Assembly (NCBI GenBank): GCA_012295275.1
Contig: CM022677.1
Span: 7,593,400-7,657,399, forward strand
Length of the DNA stretch: 64,000 nucleotides
From: Chrysomallon squamiferum
Taxonomy: Eukaryota > Mollusca > Gastropoda > Neomphalida > Peltospiridae
Direction of reading: 5' to 3'
The notes below the pieces were generated by a model. The model searched no databases. It was not told the origin of the DNA and saw only the letters and a list, made by a program, of their open reading frames with translations. Made by a program: the position numbers and the translations under genes. Of the stretch, positions 12,720 to 23,159 are shown piece after piece; the stretch's first letter is position 1; every line of letters begins with the position of its first letter.

Positions 12720-14530
12720 AAGTTAGAAAGAACAAATACTCTGATGTTAAAGTGAATACTTAACTGTATTTGCTAAAGATTTGGGGTTTACTGTAAAATA
12801 TCGTATATGCACAATTGATAACATACTAGTGTCAACCATACAGAAGAATTTCACACAGTCAGTATCAGGAAGTCAAGGAGCTGATCAAGAAACTTATAAA
12901 ACAAGATGTAATTTGACCCAGCCACAGCCCATATTCATCTCCTACTGTTATAATGAGAAAAACAGACAAAAAAAAATCATCTGTGTGTGGACTACAGGTG
13001 GCTGAATGCTAAAACTAGGAAAGACTGCTTTCCTCTACCTACAATAGAATAGTCATTAGATGCTTTGCACCAAGCAAATTGGTTCACTACACTGATATGG
13101 CTAGTGAATACAACCAAGTTGCAGTTGAGGATAAAAACAAAGAAAAAACTGCATTCATCACTCCAATGGGTTTGTTTGAATCAATCGTATGTTTAGAGAG
13201 CAGATATTTCAGTGTTCTGTTTTTTTATGCATAGATAAACTAGACGAGGTATTTAAAATTTTAAAACAGCATGGGCTCAAACTAAAACCAAGCAAAGGCT
13301 GTTTCCTTAAGAAAGAAGTGAAATATCTAGGATGTGATGTCTAGAGATGGGGTAGTTACAGATCCAGACAAAATAAAGGCTGTTCTTGAATGGGAAGTTC
13401 CAAAGACACCAAAGGACCTGATGTCATTTTTGCAGTTTGCCAGTTATTTCAGTTCATACATTAAAGGATTCTCAGTTACTGCTGGACCTTTGCATTCGTT
13501 TGTGAACAGGTTCCACGATAACAAAAATCAAGCATTGTTAAAGGGTGCTTGGTACGAGAGTTGTCAAAAGAGATACTTTAAAAGAAGAGTTAACTTCAGC
13601 TCCAATATCAGGAAACGCTGATTTAAGTGAACTTTTCATTGCGGAAACTGCTGCAAGTTTTCAGGGAGTGGGACCAGTACTGTCACAGGAGCAGAATGGG
13701 CAAAGGTAAGAAATTACATATGCTAGACAGAGCTTGAGACCCACTGAGAGAAACATGAATAATTACAGTTACATGAAGTTAGAGCTTGTTGGTCTGAAAT
13801 GGGCTGTGACTGAAAAGATTGAACATTATCTCCTCAAACATGAATTTACTATCTATACAGACAACAATCCAGTAAGTCATCTTGATAACACAAAATTATG
13901 TGCAGTGGAATAAACATGGGGGTCTCAGCTGGCACAATTTGATTTTGATGTGAAATATCATTCAACACAATAAGAAAGCTGATGGTCTATCCAGGAAGAA
14001 ATTTCACAGAATGACATCTACTTCAGTGGAAGCTGCTTTAGAGATACTGCTAGTAGTACAGAAGTTCCACAGACAATGAGACCAGTTATAAAAGGTGGTG
14101 GAAGAAAAGTCACACACAATAAATGGTAACAGTGGAACAATTTAATGAAACTATGGAAGCCACACGATCATCTCCCAGCTTTAGAAGAACTAGCAGTGAT
14201 GCAGGCAAAAGACAAGTTAATAAGGAGATTGGTGTATTACATGGCTATCATGCAGAGCTGAAAGAAGATTAGAAGAATCAGGTTTCTTCATGCTAATCTG
14301 GCAATGGGACAGATTATTTCTTGAAAACAAAGTACTTTACAGAAAAGTAAAGGACCCAAGTTGGCAAGTTTGCTGTTCATCTTATCTAGACGAAATATCA
14401 TCACATTCCTTCCTCTCTACAAACAATTATTAGTAGTAAATACTGTCTTAGAATGACTTAGAAAATATCCTTTTGACCTGAAAAACAGAAATATTTGCAG
14501 ATTGTGTTGAATGGTTTAATTATCTAAATC
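12720..14530 (+). pseudogene. Degenerate Ty3/gypsy retrotransposon pol
   Basis: Reverse transcriptase, RNase H and the start of integrase of a Ty3/gypsy LTR retrotransposon follow in order, with several frameshifts and stops. The protease-RT junction lies near 12780-12960 (QPYRR, then SPTVIMRK). RT block with WLNAKTRKDCFPLP is at 13005-13050; the segment that should hold the YxDD box is missing or unreadable around 13180-13240. The RT C-terminus and connection (VTDPDKIKAVLEW) lie in 13334-13500. RNase H (ETAASFQGVG region, later IYTDNNPVSHL) is at 13640-13900, ending in ADGLSRK near 13980. A pre-integrase segment reading VLYRKVKDPSWQ lies near 14330-14370. No LTRs were identified. It sits between exon-like segments, so it is probably intronic. 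Confidence 0.88.
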
Positions 14531-15382
14531 TGTTGTATTTCAAGGATTTTCTGTCTGAAATGTTTAATTACGTGTGCACACATGGACAGGAAGACACATT
14601 TCACTTTCTTTTATAATGGAGCCAGAAACAGTCTGGTGTAAGCACTAATGTGATTTGATTCTGTGACTACCCACACTTCATACACTGACTTACACATTGA
14701 CTAGTGAGAAGTGTTTGATAATCATACAGAAAACACAGCAGTCAGTTTAATTCATAGTTTACAGTTTTCTCTTTCACTTTATTCCAGTGATTAACCACTG
14801 TGAAATAAAATACATGATAACCAATTTGACTAGAAAATAAAATAAGGAAAGAAAATAATTAGGAAAAGCAGCTAAAAAAAATTCATAAATCATGTTTCTC
14901 CTCGATATAACAGCTATTGAAACAGCTATTATTTTACTAATTATTTATTTATTATTATTTTTATTATATGTAAATTAACAGAATTTAACTTTAAACACTG
15001 TAAATGTTTAAAAAAAAGACAAAAAATTAAATCTTGTATTTCACATAATCCTAATTTTCATTTAGAATTTAACAATTTATAAAACTGTTTATTTCTTTAA
15101 AACATTATTCCAAAATCTGTAGAAATTAATGGTGGTTTAAGACCTGGAACAGACACAATACAAGATAAATTATTAATGGAGCTCAGTGTGGAATGGGAAA
15201 CGGTAATGTTTCAAGGATAGAGTGAGCTCTGGGATCATTTCAGATTCTTATTTATTAAAACTAGTTGTAATAAAAAAAACATTTATCAATTCAAATACTA
15301 GTATATTAAAAATTTAACAAACTATTAATCATATATATATGTATGTTATAAGTTTTAATATACTTCTATGTTATATTTACAG
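14531..15382. other. AT-rich noncoding stretch
   Basis: Nothing beyond AT-rich sequence is seen. It might include the 3' part of the Ty3/gypsy remnant, but no LTR is apparent. Confidence 0.5.
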
Positions 15383-16432
15383 ATGACTGAACTTCCACTG
15401 CAGTCCATGTTGTCCACGATGTTGATCATGTCAGTTCATGTGACAGAATTCTCACAGTTGTCTCCATGTTGTTTGGGCAGTATGTTCTCTACACACCAAA
15501 GGTTTGAAACTGCTGGGTTTTATAGGTTTCAAAGATATAATTAAACTAATATTATATAAGAAAATAAGTAAAACAGAAAAGTTATTATTAACAAAAATCT
15601 TATATACAACATCCTATGTTTTTGAAATTAAAAAATAAATAAATAAAAAAGATAACAGCAAAGTGAACTCTTTATTATTAAAATCCAAGAAAAAAAGACA
15701 TCCAAAATAGTATTTTGTTTATTTATGGTGAACAATCTTGTTAATTATAAAGTTTGACACAAAACTGAAGAAACTTGCTGGTTATGAACACTAAAAATTA
15801 TAAACTTCTGTATTTTAAAAAAAATAACAGACAAGCAGATAATTTTCAAGAGATATCTTAATAATGGTATAAGATGTAAAATGTATTTATTATGACTAAA
15901 TAATTTGTAATTTTTAATACATCAGGTAACTTTTAAATAATAATTTGCTATCCTTTCCAATGATAAATGTTATAGTTTTTAAGTAAATCAATTTTATTTA
16001 TTAGGGTTATCAGTGATAAGTTCTGTTTACTACTTTTACAGGATACACAAGCCCTTGCTGACCACAACAAGTTCTATCAGGCCAAGGATGACCACTTGAC
16101 CAGGATTGTAGTACAATTCAGTGAAGAACAATCACTTCTCCAGTTCGTGGTGTTAAAAGAAATTGGTACCAACTCAGAAACTCATATGAGTTCAATGTTT
16201 TGTAATCAAATGCTGAGTATAATGGAAAGGTAATTCAGTTTACAACTAGACTTTATAAACTGTAAAATATAAATCATTTAATGCTATATGAGAATATTTT
16301 AATATTTTTATTATATATAATTTTCTTTTTTTAAATAATGGTATCTGTAGATGCAAAGACATGACATTGATACAGCAGTTGGGAGAAAAGGACTGTACTT
16401 TAGAAAATGTATCTTCAAAAATTAACACATAA
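15383..16432 (+). pseudogene. Exon chain of an unrecognised gene, ending in a stop
   Basis: Segments 15383-15501, 16042-16229 and 16351-16432 have AG/GT borders. The second is open in the frame reading DTQALADHNKFYQAKDDHL and splices in phase onto the third, which reads CKDMTLIQQLGEKDC and ends at TAA 16430-16432. In the matching frame the first segment has a TGA close to its acceptor, so either its true start is lower down or the gene is broken. Helical, charged protein; family not recognised. The downstream exon-like segment at 33914 may or may not belong to it. Confidence 0.35.
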
Positions 16433-17354
16433 ATATTACTGATCTTACTTCTTGTCAATTTTTATAAAATATATTAATTTATGTACTTAATTAAAAGTAA
16501 AATGGAAGTTACTGCTTTAAGAAAGAAAATATATATATATATACAATGAAAAATAGAGGTCCAACAAGACTGTTTAAATAAATATAATTAAACTTTATTT
16601 TATTTCAGTTAAATTAACTGTACTTATTATTGGCTGAAAACATTTCTTCAGATTCAAATGATAAAATATAAAATTATAGTGGGTCTTGTTAAAATGTTTG
16701 AATGTAATATTTTATATTTCAGTCACCACAGAAAGCTATTAACAAGAACTGATGTACACTGAATCTAAATGACTTGACAAGTTTGCCTCCAAGTTCTTCA
16801 GGTTTTCTGACTACCGAACTAAGTAAACAGAAGATAAAACATCTCCACAGTAAATATAAAGAACTGAATAACTGGATAAAATAACATTTTAAAAACATTA
16901 CTTGTGTGAATCATGGACTGTTCTTATTGAAGAATTTATAATATTGTGATACTGAATTTAGATTCAAAGTTACAATGTTGTTCATGAAAGATGTGATCAA
17001 ATTTATTCAGTATACTGAATGTTTGGACCAGACACAGCACCAAGTACAGGCAAGTCTGTGGTAAAAGAAGTTACTTTTTTAAAATGATTTAGTGTCAGAA
17101 ATCCTTTATTACTGACTTAAAATAAAAGTACAGACTTCGTATTAAAAAATGTTTGGTTTAAGGGAGATACTTTTTTTTAAATTTAATTTTATATTTTTAA
17201 ATAATTTTGTTTTGAAAGAATACTGTACTTAATAATCTAATCAAAACTTAAAATAAATAAATACAAAGAGTTCTGGTAAAAATGTACCCTATAAAACATC
17301 GTTAAAACATAAAATGGAATCAGTTAACCTATTTAAATAACAGAGTTGAACAGA
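16433..17354. other. AT-rich noncoding stretch
   Basis: No gene is supported. The stretch runs up to the first viral terminal-repeat fragment. Confidence 0.5.
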
Positions 17355-17426
17355 CTGGCTTTTGGCTTTTTTACCAAATGTACTTTAACACCCGAAGGTG
17401 CATAGTCACGTGACATAACGTCATCT
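17355..17426. repeat. Outer fragment of viral terminal repeat
   Basis: A half-arm with the GGCTTTTGGCTTTTT and ACCAAATGTACTTT blocks and CCCGAAGGTG, followed by GTCACGTGAC, a 10-base palindrome with an E-box core, and a CGTCA block. It resembles the B-type arm of the main repeats and suggests that more viral sequence once lay to the left. Confidence 0.7.
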
Positions 17427-17483
17427 AAAAAAAAAAAAAAAAAGTATAGGGTGGGGGGAGTGAAAGACAAGACATGATATATT

Positions 17484-17908
17484 GTCAACCTAACTCTTGT
17501 GATTTGTAAAAAAAACAAAGATCTTCATTACTGGCTTTTGGCTTTTTGACCAAAAGTACTTTTAACCCAAAGGTGCTTAAGCTTCGCCCGAAGGAGCATA
17601 AGTTAAAGTACATTTGGTCAAAAAGCCAAAAGCCAGTAATGAGGATCTTTGCAAATCATAAGAGTTAGGTTGACAACTAAACTCTTGTTATTGAAAAAAA
17701 AAAAAAAAAAAGTTCCCCATGATTGGCTTTTGGCTTTTGGCTTTTTAACCAAATGTACTTTTGACCCGAAGGTGATAATGTTCCTTCGGGCAAAGCCAAA
17801 ACCTGAAGTTAAAAGTACATTTAGTTAAAAAGCCAAAAAGCCAAAAGCCAATATGAGTTAAACTTTTTTTTTTACAATAACAAGAGTAGAGTTGAAATAT
17901 ATCATGAT
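17484..17908. repeat. Left inverted terminal repeat of unit 1
   Basis: Two consecutive palindromes. Palindrome A spans about 17484-17674: GTCAACCTAAC pairs with GTTAGGTTGAC and GATCTTCATTACTGG with the near-complementary arm at 17630-17650. Palindrome B spans about 17722-17852, with ATTGGCTTTTGGC arms. The inner flank 17853-17907 (ATGAGTTAAAC to ATATATCATG) is the reverse complement of 22762-22823. This inverted arrangement at both ends of the gene block is what is expected of parvovirus telomeres. Confidence 0.88.
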
Positions 17909-18008
17909 TTTCTGCGACTTCTTTTTTTTTTTTTTTTGTTAATAATGTTATTTTTCATTGTATTTATATATAAAATTAATATGACAAAGTAAATTTAATT
18001 ATTTAACT

Positions 18009-18014
18009 TTTATT
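18009..18014 (-). terminator. Candidate poly(A) signal of viral NS gene
   Basis: AATAAA on the minus strand about 70 bases after the NS stop codon at 18085, inside the terminal repeat border. Confidence 0.5.
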
Positions 18015-18084
18015 AACGTAACAATGTAACTATGATTAACATTTTAAACAGCATCAGTGATATCATTTGTTTATGATATAATAT

Positions 18085-20217
18085 TCATTTATAGGAACGA
18101 AAAATGTCAAACACTTTATAATTAATTTGCGATGGCAGAATAATGTTTTCAATATCAATGTCCAAAGCTTGGTTATTATTCATATACGCTTCTGGAACTG
18201 TATTATCAGCAGGGTTATTGTCATCTTCAGATGCTATAAACAGATCTTGAGAATGTTCATCTGACGTGTTACCACTTATCATATCACAGTCTGATCGTTT
18301 TGCTTTCAGAAGTTTTCGTTTCTTCTTTGGAGATTCATTGATGATGTCTTCATTCTGATTGAGATCTTTCTCTTCATTTTCTATATAGGCTTCGATGTTA
18401 TCGTATTGCCTCTTTACTCCACATGATTCTTGTGATTCGTTGTCAAAAGAGTCATGGAAGTAACTATACTTAGCTTGAATTGTCTTGTCGTTTTGTAGTG
18501 GATTGAGTTTATCGTTAAAGAATTGTTTATCGTTTTCAATCGGAACCATTATTTCGTCTTCGGATGGATCTTCGCACAAGGTGAATAATTTAGGATGTAG
18601 CAATCCGTAAGCTCGTTTTAGTGTATTGCTTTTCTTCAAGTGCTCGATGAAGTACAATCTAGTTTTCATAATACTCATTGGGTTGATGTAATGTTCTGTC
18701 CAAAAGGAATGTTGCTGTTTAAATTACATAAGCTTGCTTTGCAATACACCGGTGTCGTTCCCTTTCGCTCTCATGTTGCCTTACTGCCACTGAGAAGATC
18801 TTTGTATTTGTCTATGTTTACTTGGGTAATAGCTATTTCTTCTCTAATAACAATTTTTTTGTCACCCAGCATCTGCCATGGAAAATTGTCTTTCGCTATT
18901 TTACCGGAACATGTCAAAGGTTCAAACAAACTCGACGACAACATTGTCTTGCCGGAATCGCTCTCACCTTGTAAATAGATTCCAATTTTCTTTTTGCCTT
19001 TGCCTTTCAAAAGGGTATTCATTAGTACATAGAACCATCACTCTGGTATCTCTTGTTCCTGGCACCAACTGTTAAATAGTTTCAAAGAATCTTCTGGTGT
19101 CATATAGTTTTCTAGGTTATCGTCGAGAGCTTTTATCTAATCGTAGGCACTTTTATCTGCTTGTTCCATTAGGTATTTGGTTCTTGCTGCTTTAAATATT
19201 TTTTTTCCAGATATGTTGGCAACAGCATTACAAAGAGCTTTAAATTCATTGCGATGTATCGAATTTGCTTTTGAGCATATTGAGTTTATTCACATCTGGA
19301 TACTTCTGAACCAATTTGTCAAAAAAGTCGAATGTGTCTGCTGATTTGGTAGACATGAGGTGACTTGGAATCTTTTCAGGCTTGTTAGTTGGAATATCAT
19401 CATCAATGTCTATAATGTTCTTTGTTTCTTGATTTATCTCCTTTACTGTCATTCCTTGTCCATGTTGTAACACGTCACTGTGTTCATTTAAAAATTCCTG
19501 AACCGTCATTTTTTTCTTGGGAGGCTTAACTTCAAATGTCTTTATATCTTCGTTGATAGACGTGTCTTCGAATACAGTATTTTCATTATAATTATCTTTT
19601 AGCCAGTTTTTTTCTTGATCCAGTAATAGATTCCATTTATTGAGCATGTCCGGACAATTTGTTCCTAAAAACATTTTCTCGTCATCTCTTATTAAGTAGT
19701 TCATGAATTCAGATACAGAGTATTTGTATGGCTGACGTAACTTCCTTAACTTTATATACCCTTTTTCAGCCAGAACAGCTCAGTGTAAACGTCTATACTG
19801 ACGATCTTGACTTGGATGTGTCATCGTTGTTTTCCATATGATATGGACATGACTTCCATTTGTAGGTATGTTGGAGTCCATATCACACGATTTATCGTGG
19901 TACACTAACAGCATCTTCCAGTTTTTATTCCTTAACATGTTTTTAAGTTCAGTTATCACTCTATCCTGACCTCTCATCATGAACTCCGATTGCGGAGTCG
20001 ACCAATGGTCCACGCACTTGTCTAGAATGTCTTGGTGGTCCATGACGAAACTCTTGATATAATTCTTTCCCATGGCGTAAACATATTTTCCGTTCTTATC
20101 TTTCGCAAGGCATCTTGGAACCAGATAGTTGGGATGCACCAAGTCGTACTCTTTATGTCCCAATATAATTGAGTAATATTCAGAAGTATTAGTAGCGTCT
20201 TCAATATATTTCTCCAT
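18085..20217 (-). pseudogene. Parvovirus NS1-like replication protein, broken
   Basis: NS1 proteins nick and unwind the hairpin ends during rolling-hairpin replication. The start is the ATG at 20217, 90 bases after a TATA box. The N-terminal piece (20217-19780) ends in a TGA and carries HVHIIW, the HUH endonuclease metal-binding motif. The same frame continues at 19704-19246, an acidic linker, and beyond, with further in-frame stops near 19139 and 19050. The helicase piece (19022-18771) carries Walker A GESDSGKT and a Walker B-like KIVIREE, as in SF3 helicases; a TGA follows directly and the expected motif C region is poorly kept. A frame change then leads into 18678-18085, an acidic C-terminal region with a basic cluster KKKRKLLKAKR that could be a nuclear signal. 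At least three stops and one frameshift make this a pseudogene. It lies downstream of the capsid gene on the same strand. Confidence 0.85.
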
Positions 20218-20302
20218 AGTGGTGCTGGATTATAACTATGCTTCTTTTAACGTGTAGCAAGTCAGTTAATGACAAACGACAAAAATATTTTTGAACGTCA
20301 GC

Positions 20303-20332
20303 TTTATTTATACCAATATTTACATGACGTCA
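20303..20332 (-). promoter_or_regulatory. Viral NS promoter: TATA box and CRE-like site
   Basis: On the minus strand TATAAATAAA lies at 20312-20303, about 85-95 bases upstream of the NS ATG. A perfect TGACGTCA palindrome, the CRE/ATF consensus, is at 20325-20332, and ATGACGTAAC and GTTACGT blocks follow at 20338-20358. The TATA element overlaps an AATAAA (20303-20308) that could end the capsid transcript. Confidence 0.6.
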
Positions 20333-20465
20333 TTGATATGACGTAACGAGATGTTACGTGATCTGTAACACAACAGACTTTTCACTGTGTTCTTACAAAT
20401 AGTTCTTTTAAAATAGTAATTAACGATAAGTAGTAAAATAACTAATATGAACAATGAATAATTAT

Positions 20466-22570
20466 TTAAATAGGATAAGAATAATCAGTTTCGTTTTCTT
20501 TAATTGGAACCGTTCTGTCTCCGTATGTTCCATGTAATGGCCAGACAACTCGTCGCCTCGACTTTCTTCGATTCGAATTGTCCCATATAGGAGCGGCAAT
20601 TCTCATTTCCCATGTTTTACGTATTCGTTCGACATATTGTTGTGCATTTTCACTTAAGAATTGATCTTGTTCAGTATGTTTAACGACATCTTTATTTCCG
20701 GCTACATCCTTACCATATATATACAGATCTCTCATGGGACCTGGACAACCACCTAATCCTATAGGAATATACTTAGGACAAAATCCTGTTCTTACTATGA
20801 ACTCTACTTCACTGTAATATGTAATCTGTAGATTAGCATGATAATTAAAAAAAATAAGGTGTTGCCACTACTAGTCTTTTCTACGTCTGGGTATATACCA
20901 ATGAGAAACATAGGTGGTCTGTTACATTGATAAGCTCTTCTATATTATAATTCTGAGCACTAATGTCATTTGCGGTTACTCCTTTTTTAGCAAGTTTATT
21001 CGAAGGATCACTTGCCATAGCAGGTGCACCCAATTGTTCACCTGCAGCATTTTGAAAACACGCTTTATAGTCTACATTTCTATATTGATGATTAAAGTAG
21101 TCATTACTTTTGCATAAGGATGAAGTGCAACATCAGTTAGAGTTAACTCATGAGTGGGCCATACTTCCAATGTTTTTGAACTTTCATTGCTACACTGATA
21201 ATTGCCTTTTTTAACCTTTCCTGTGACATGAGTAAATGCCAACATATGACTAGTCTCTCCAGGAAATAATACCAACGGAGAATCTTTACAAGTATAATCG
21301 AGAGCAAAGCCACCTGCACTTATAACGGTTTCTCTATAACCATCATGTTTCTTAATGTTATAGATGTAATTAGGATCAATAGCTTTAAAAGTATTATCAG
21401 TTACTTTTGTCCAACCATTATTTAGCAATTGCATACCGACATCACCTGTTAGATACATGTATCTGTCAGGCTGTTTAGGTATCGCTCTATTCGATGTTTG
21501 ATCCATGCACTCTTCATCTCTGAATAAATCATTATGACTTTTGCTGTTATCAGCTGTATGAGGTATTCCTTAATCATTATGTAAGTCTGTAAATGTCCAT
21601 ACTCGGGCATTAGGAGGAGCCATGATAGGAACTTCATTGGAATCAGCTTTATTATTATTTAAAACATGAATTGTCATGTTATTTATATTAAATCCGAATC
21701 TCTTGATCTTATATCCTACAAACTCATCTGGTAAATTCCAGTCTTCTGGTCGTGTACTGGCTTGTTTATACCAATAAGGTATAATATGACCACCATGATT
21801 AAAAACTAACTCACAAGCGGATGGATCACCTATAGCATTTGTCCACCCAAGATTAGTTGAATTATTAAGAACTGTCATCTTAGCTTTGGTATGCATATCA
21901 AAATTAATAGCACTAGTAAATGTTCTTTTAAATGTTTCTGTTACTTTGATGTATCTAAGATCTGTACCTCTAGTAGTTCCTCCAAATCCTTGATATAGTA
22001 CATTGTTTCCAGTTGCAGATGCCATTGGTGCTCCTTGAACAGCTTCGCTACCACTAGTATCTGTTACTTTGTTACCAGAAACAGAATCTGCATCCATAAC
22101 AGATTCATTTGGTTGTAAATAAGTTCCTTTAGCGTTACTATTTCCAACGACATCATCTGATACAGTTGTAGATAACTGTGGATTATCTTTTCGTTGCTTT
22201 TTAGATGGAAAAAAGTCTTCTTTTGTACATTTTCTTTTGTCTGCGTCCATTATTTCGTTTGGTTCTTGTTCTTCTTCTGAGTATAGAGGCGAATTAAAAG
22301 GGTCTTCTTCGTCCGAATCTTTAGTATCGTTATATTCGTTCCGAATATTATGTATTGCCGAATAGTAAACTTTAGTAGGTATTTGTAGATTTGGATATCG
22401 ACGTCGAATTTGTAACCACTTTTCTTCAGCTTTATCCCTAGGTACGTTTAGACTTTGTAATATGCTAAGAGCTTTAGACTTTGTAATATGCTAAGAGCTT
22501 TAGACTTTGCTATAGCCCACAAACGTGTTACTTCTTTCTTGTTTAGTAACCGTTTTCCTTTGTTGCTCAT
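20466..22570 (-). pseudogene. Parvovirus-like capsid gene VP1/VP2, unit 1
   Basis: The VP1-type start is the ATG at 22570 and the stop is at 20466, about 700 codons if unbroken. An N-terminal basic helical region (starting MSNKGKR) leads in frame, past an acidic stretch, into the capsid core whose own ATG is at 22250. Core motifs include GGHIIPYWYK, NARVWTFTD and KHDGYRETVISAGGF. The C-terminal tail is arginine-rich (RRKSRRRVVWP). Breaks: a 26-base tandem duplication at 22451-22502 shifts the VP1 N-terminal frame, a TAA interrupts the core near 21570, and frameshifts lie near 21080 and between about 20850 and 20940. No phospholipase A2 motif is visible in the N-terminal region, as known for some parvovirus lineages. 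The sequence is clearly homologous to, but diverged from, the unit 2 copy. Confidence 0.85.
22451..22502. repeat. 26-base tandem duplication in VP1
   Basis: GACTTTGTAATATGCTAAGA plus GCTTTA is present twice in a row (22451-22476 and 22477-22502). The unit 2 copy has no such duplication, and 26 is not a multiple of three, so it breaks the reading frame. Confidence 0.95.
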
Positions 22571-22740
22571 TAAACAGGTTTATATGTGTTCATATAATTT
22601 ATGTTCTCTTCTTTTTCTTCTTTATCCTTATTGTCAACAGATGACTCAGATATGTCCTTTTTTGCAATAACAGCAGGAAATTCTTCAATTGCTTCTTTAA
22701 TTTGATCTTTAGTATAGTTCGCAATAGCTTCCACAGATGA
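22570..22740 (-). pseudogene. Truncated hydrophobic leader ORF, unit 1
   Basis: The C-terminal part of the leader ORF aligns with unit 2: SSVEAIANYTKDQIKEAI here, SSVEGIASYTKTQIKDAL there. Homology stops at about 22740, where the terminal repeat side begins, so some 60 N-terminal codons and the promoter are lost. Its stop overlaps the VP1 start as TAATG at 22568-22572. Confidence 0.75.
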
Positions 22741-22761
22741 AAAATGTGGGGGTGAAGAAAA

Positions 22762-23150
22762 ACATGACCTGATATATTTCAACTCTACTCTTGTTATTGT
22801 AAAAAAAACAAAGTTTAACTCATATTGGCTTTTGGCTTTTTGGCTTTTTAACCAAATGTACTTTTAACCCGAAGGTGATCGCGTTCCTTCGGGCGAAGAC
22901 GATAACCTAACTCTTGTGATTTGTAAAAAAAACAAAGATCTTCATTACTGGCTTTTGGCTTTATAACCAAAAGTACTTTTAACCCGAAGGTGCTTAGGCT
23001 TCGCCCAAAGGAGCATAAGTTAAAGTACATTTGGTCAAAAAGCCGAAAGCCAAAAGCCAGTAATGAGGATCTTTGCTTTTTTTACAAATCACAAGAGTTA
23101 GGTTGACAACTAAACTCTTGTTATTGTAAAAAAAAAAAAAAAAAAAAAAA
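22762..23150. repeat. Right inverted terminal repeat of unit 1 and junction
   Basis: The inner flank 22762-22823 is the inverse of the left repeat. A partial B arm (22824-22900) stops at its tip and is joined directly to palindrome A, which spans about 22904-23104 (AACCTAACTCTTGTGATTTG pairs with its complement ending in GTTAGGTT). It ends in a poly-A run at 23130-23150 next to unit 2 capsid sequence. About half of palindrome B is missing compared with the left end. Confidence 0.85.
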
Positions 23151-23159
23151 GAGTTAGGT

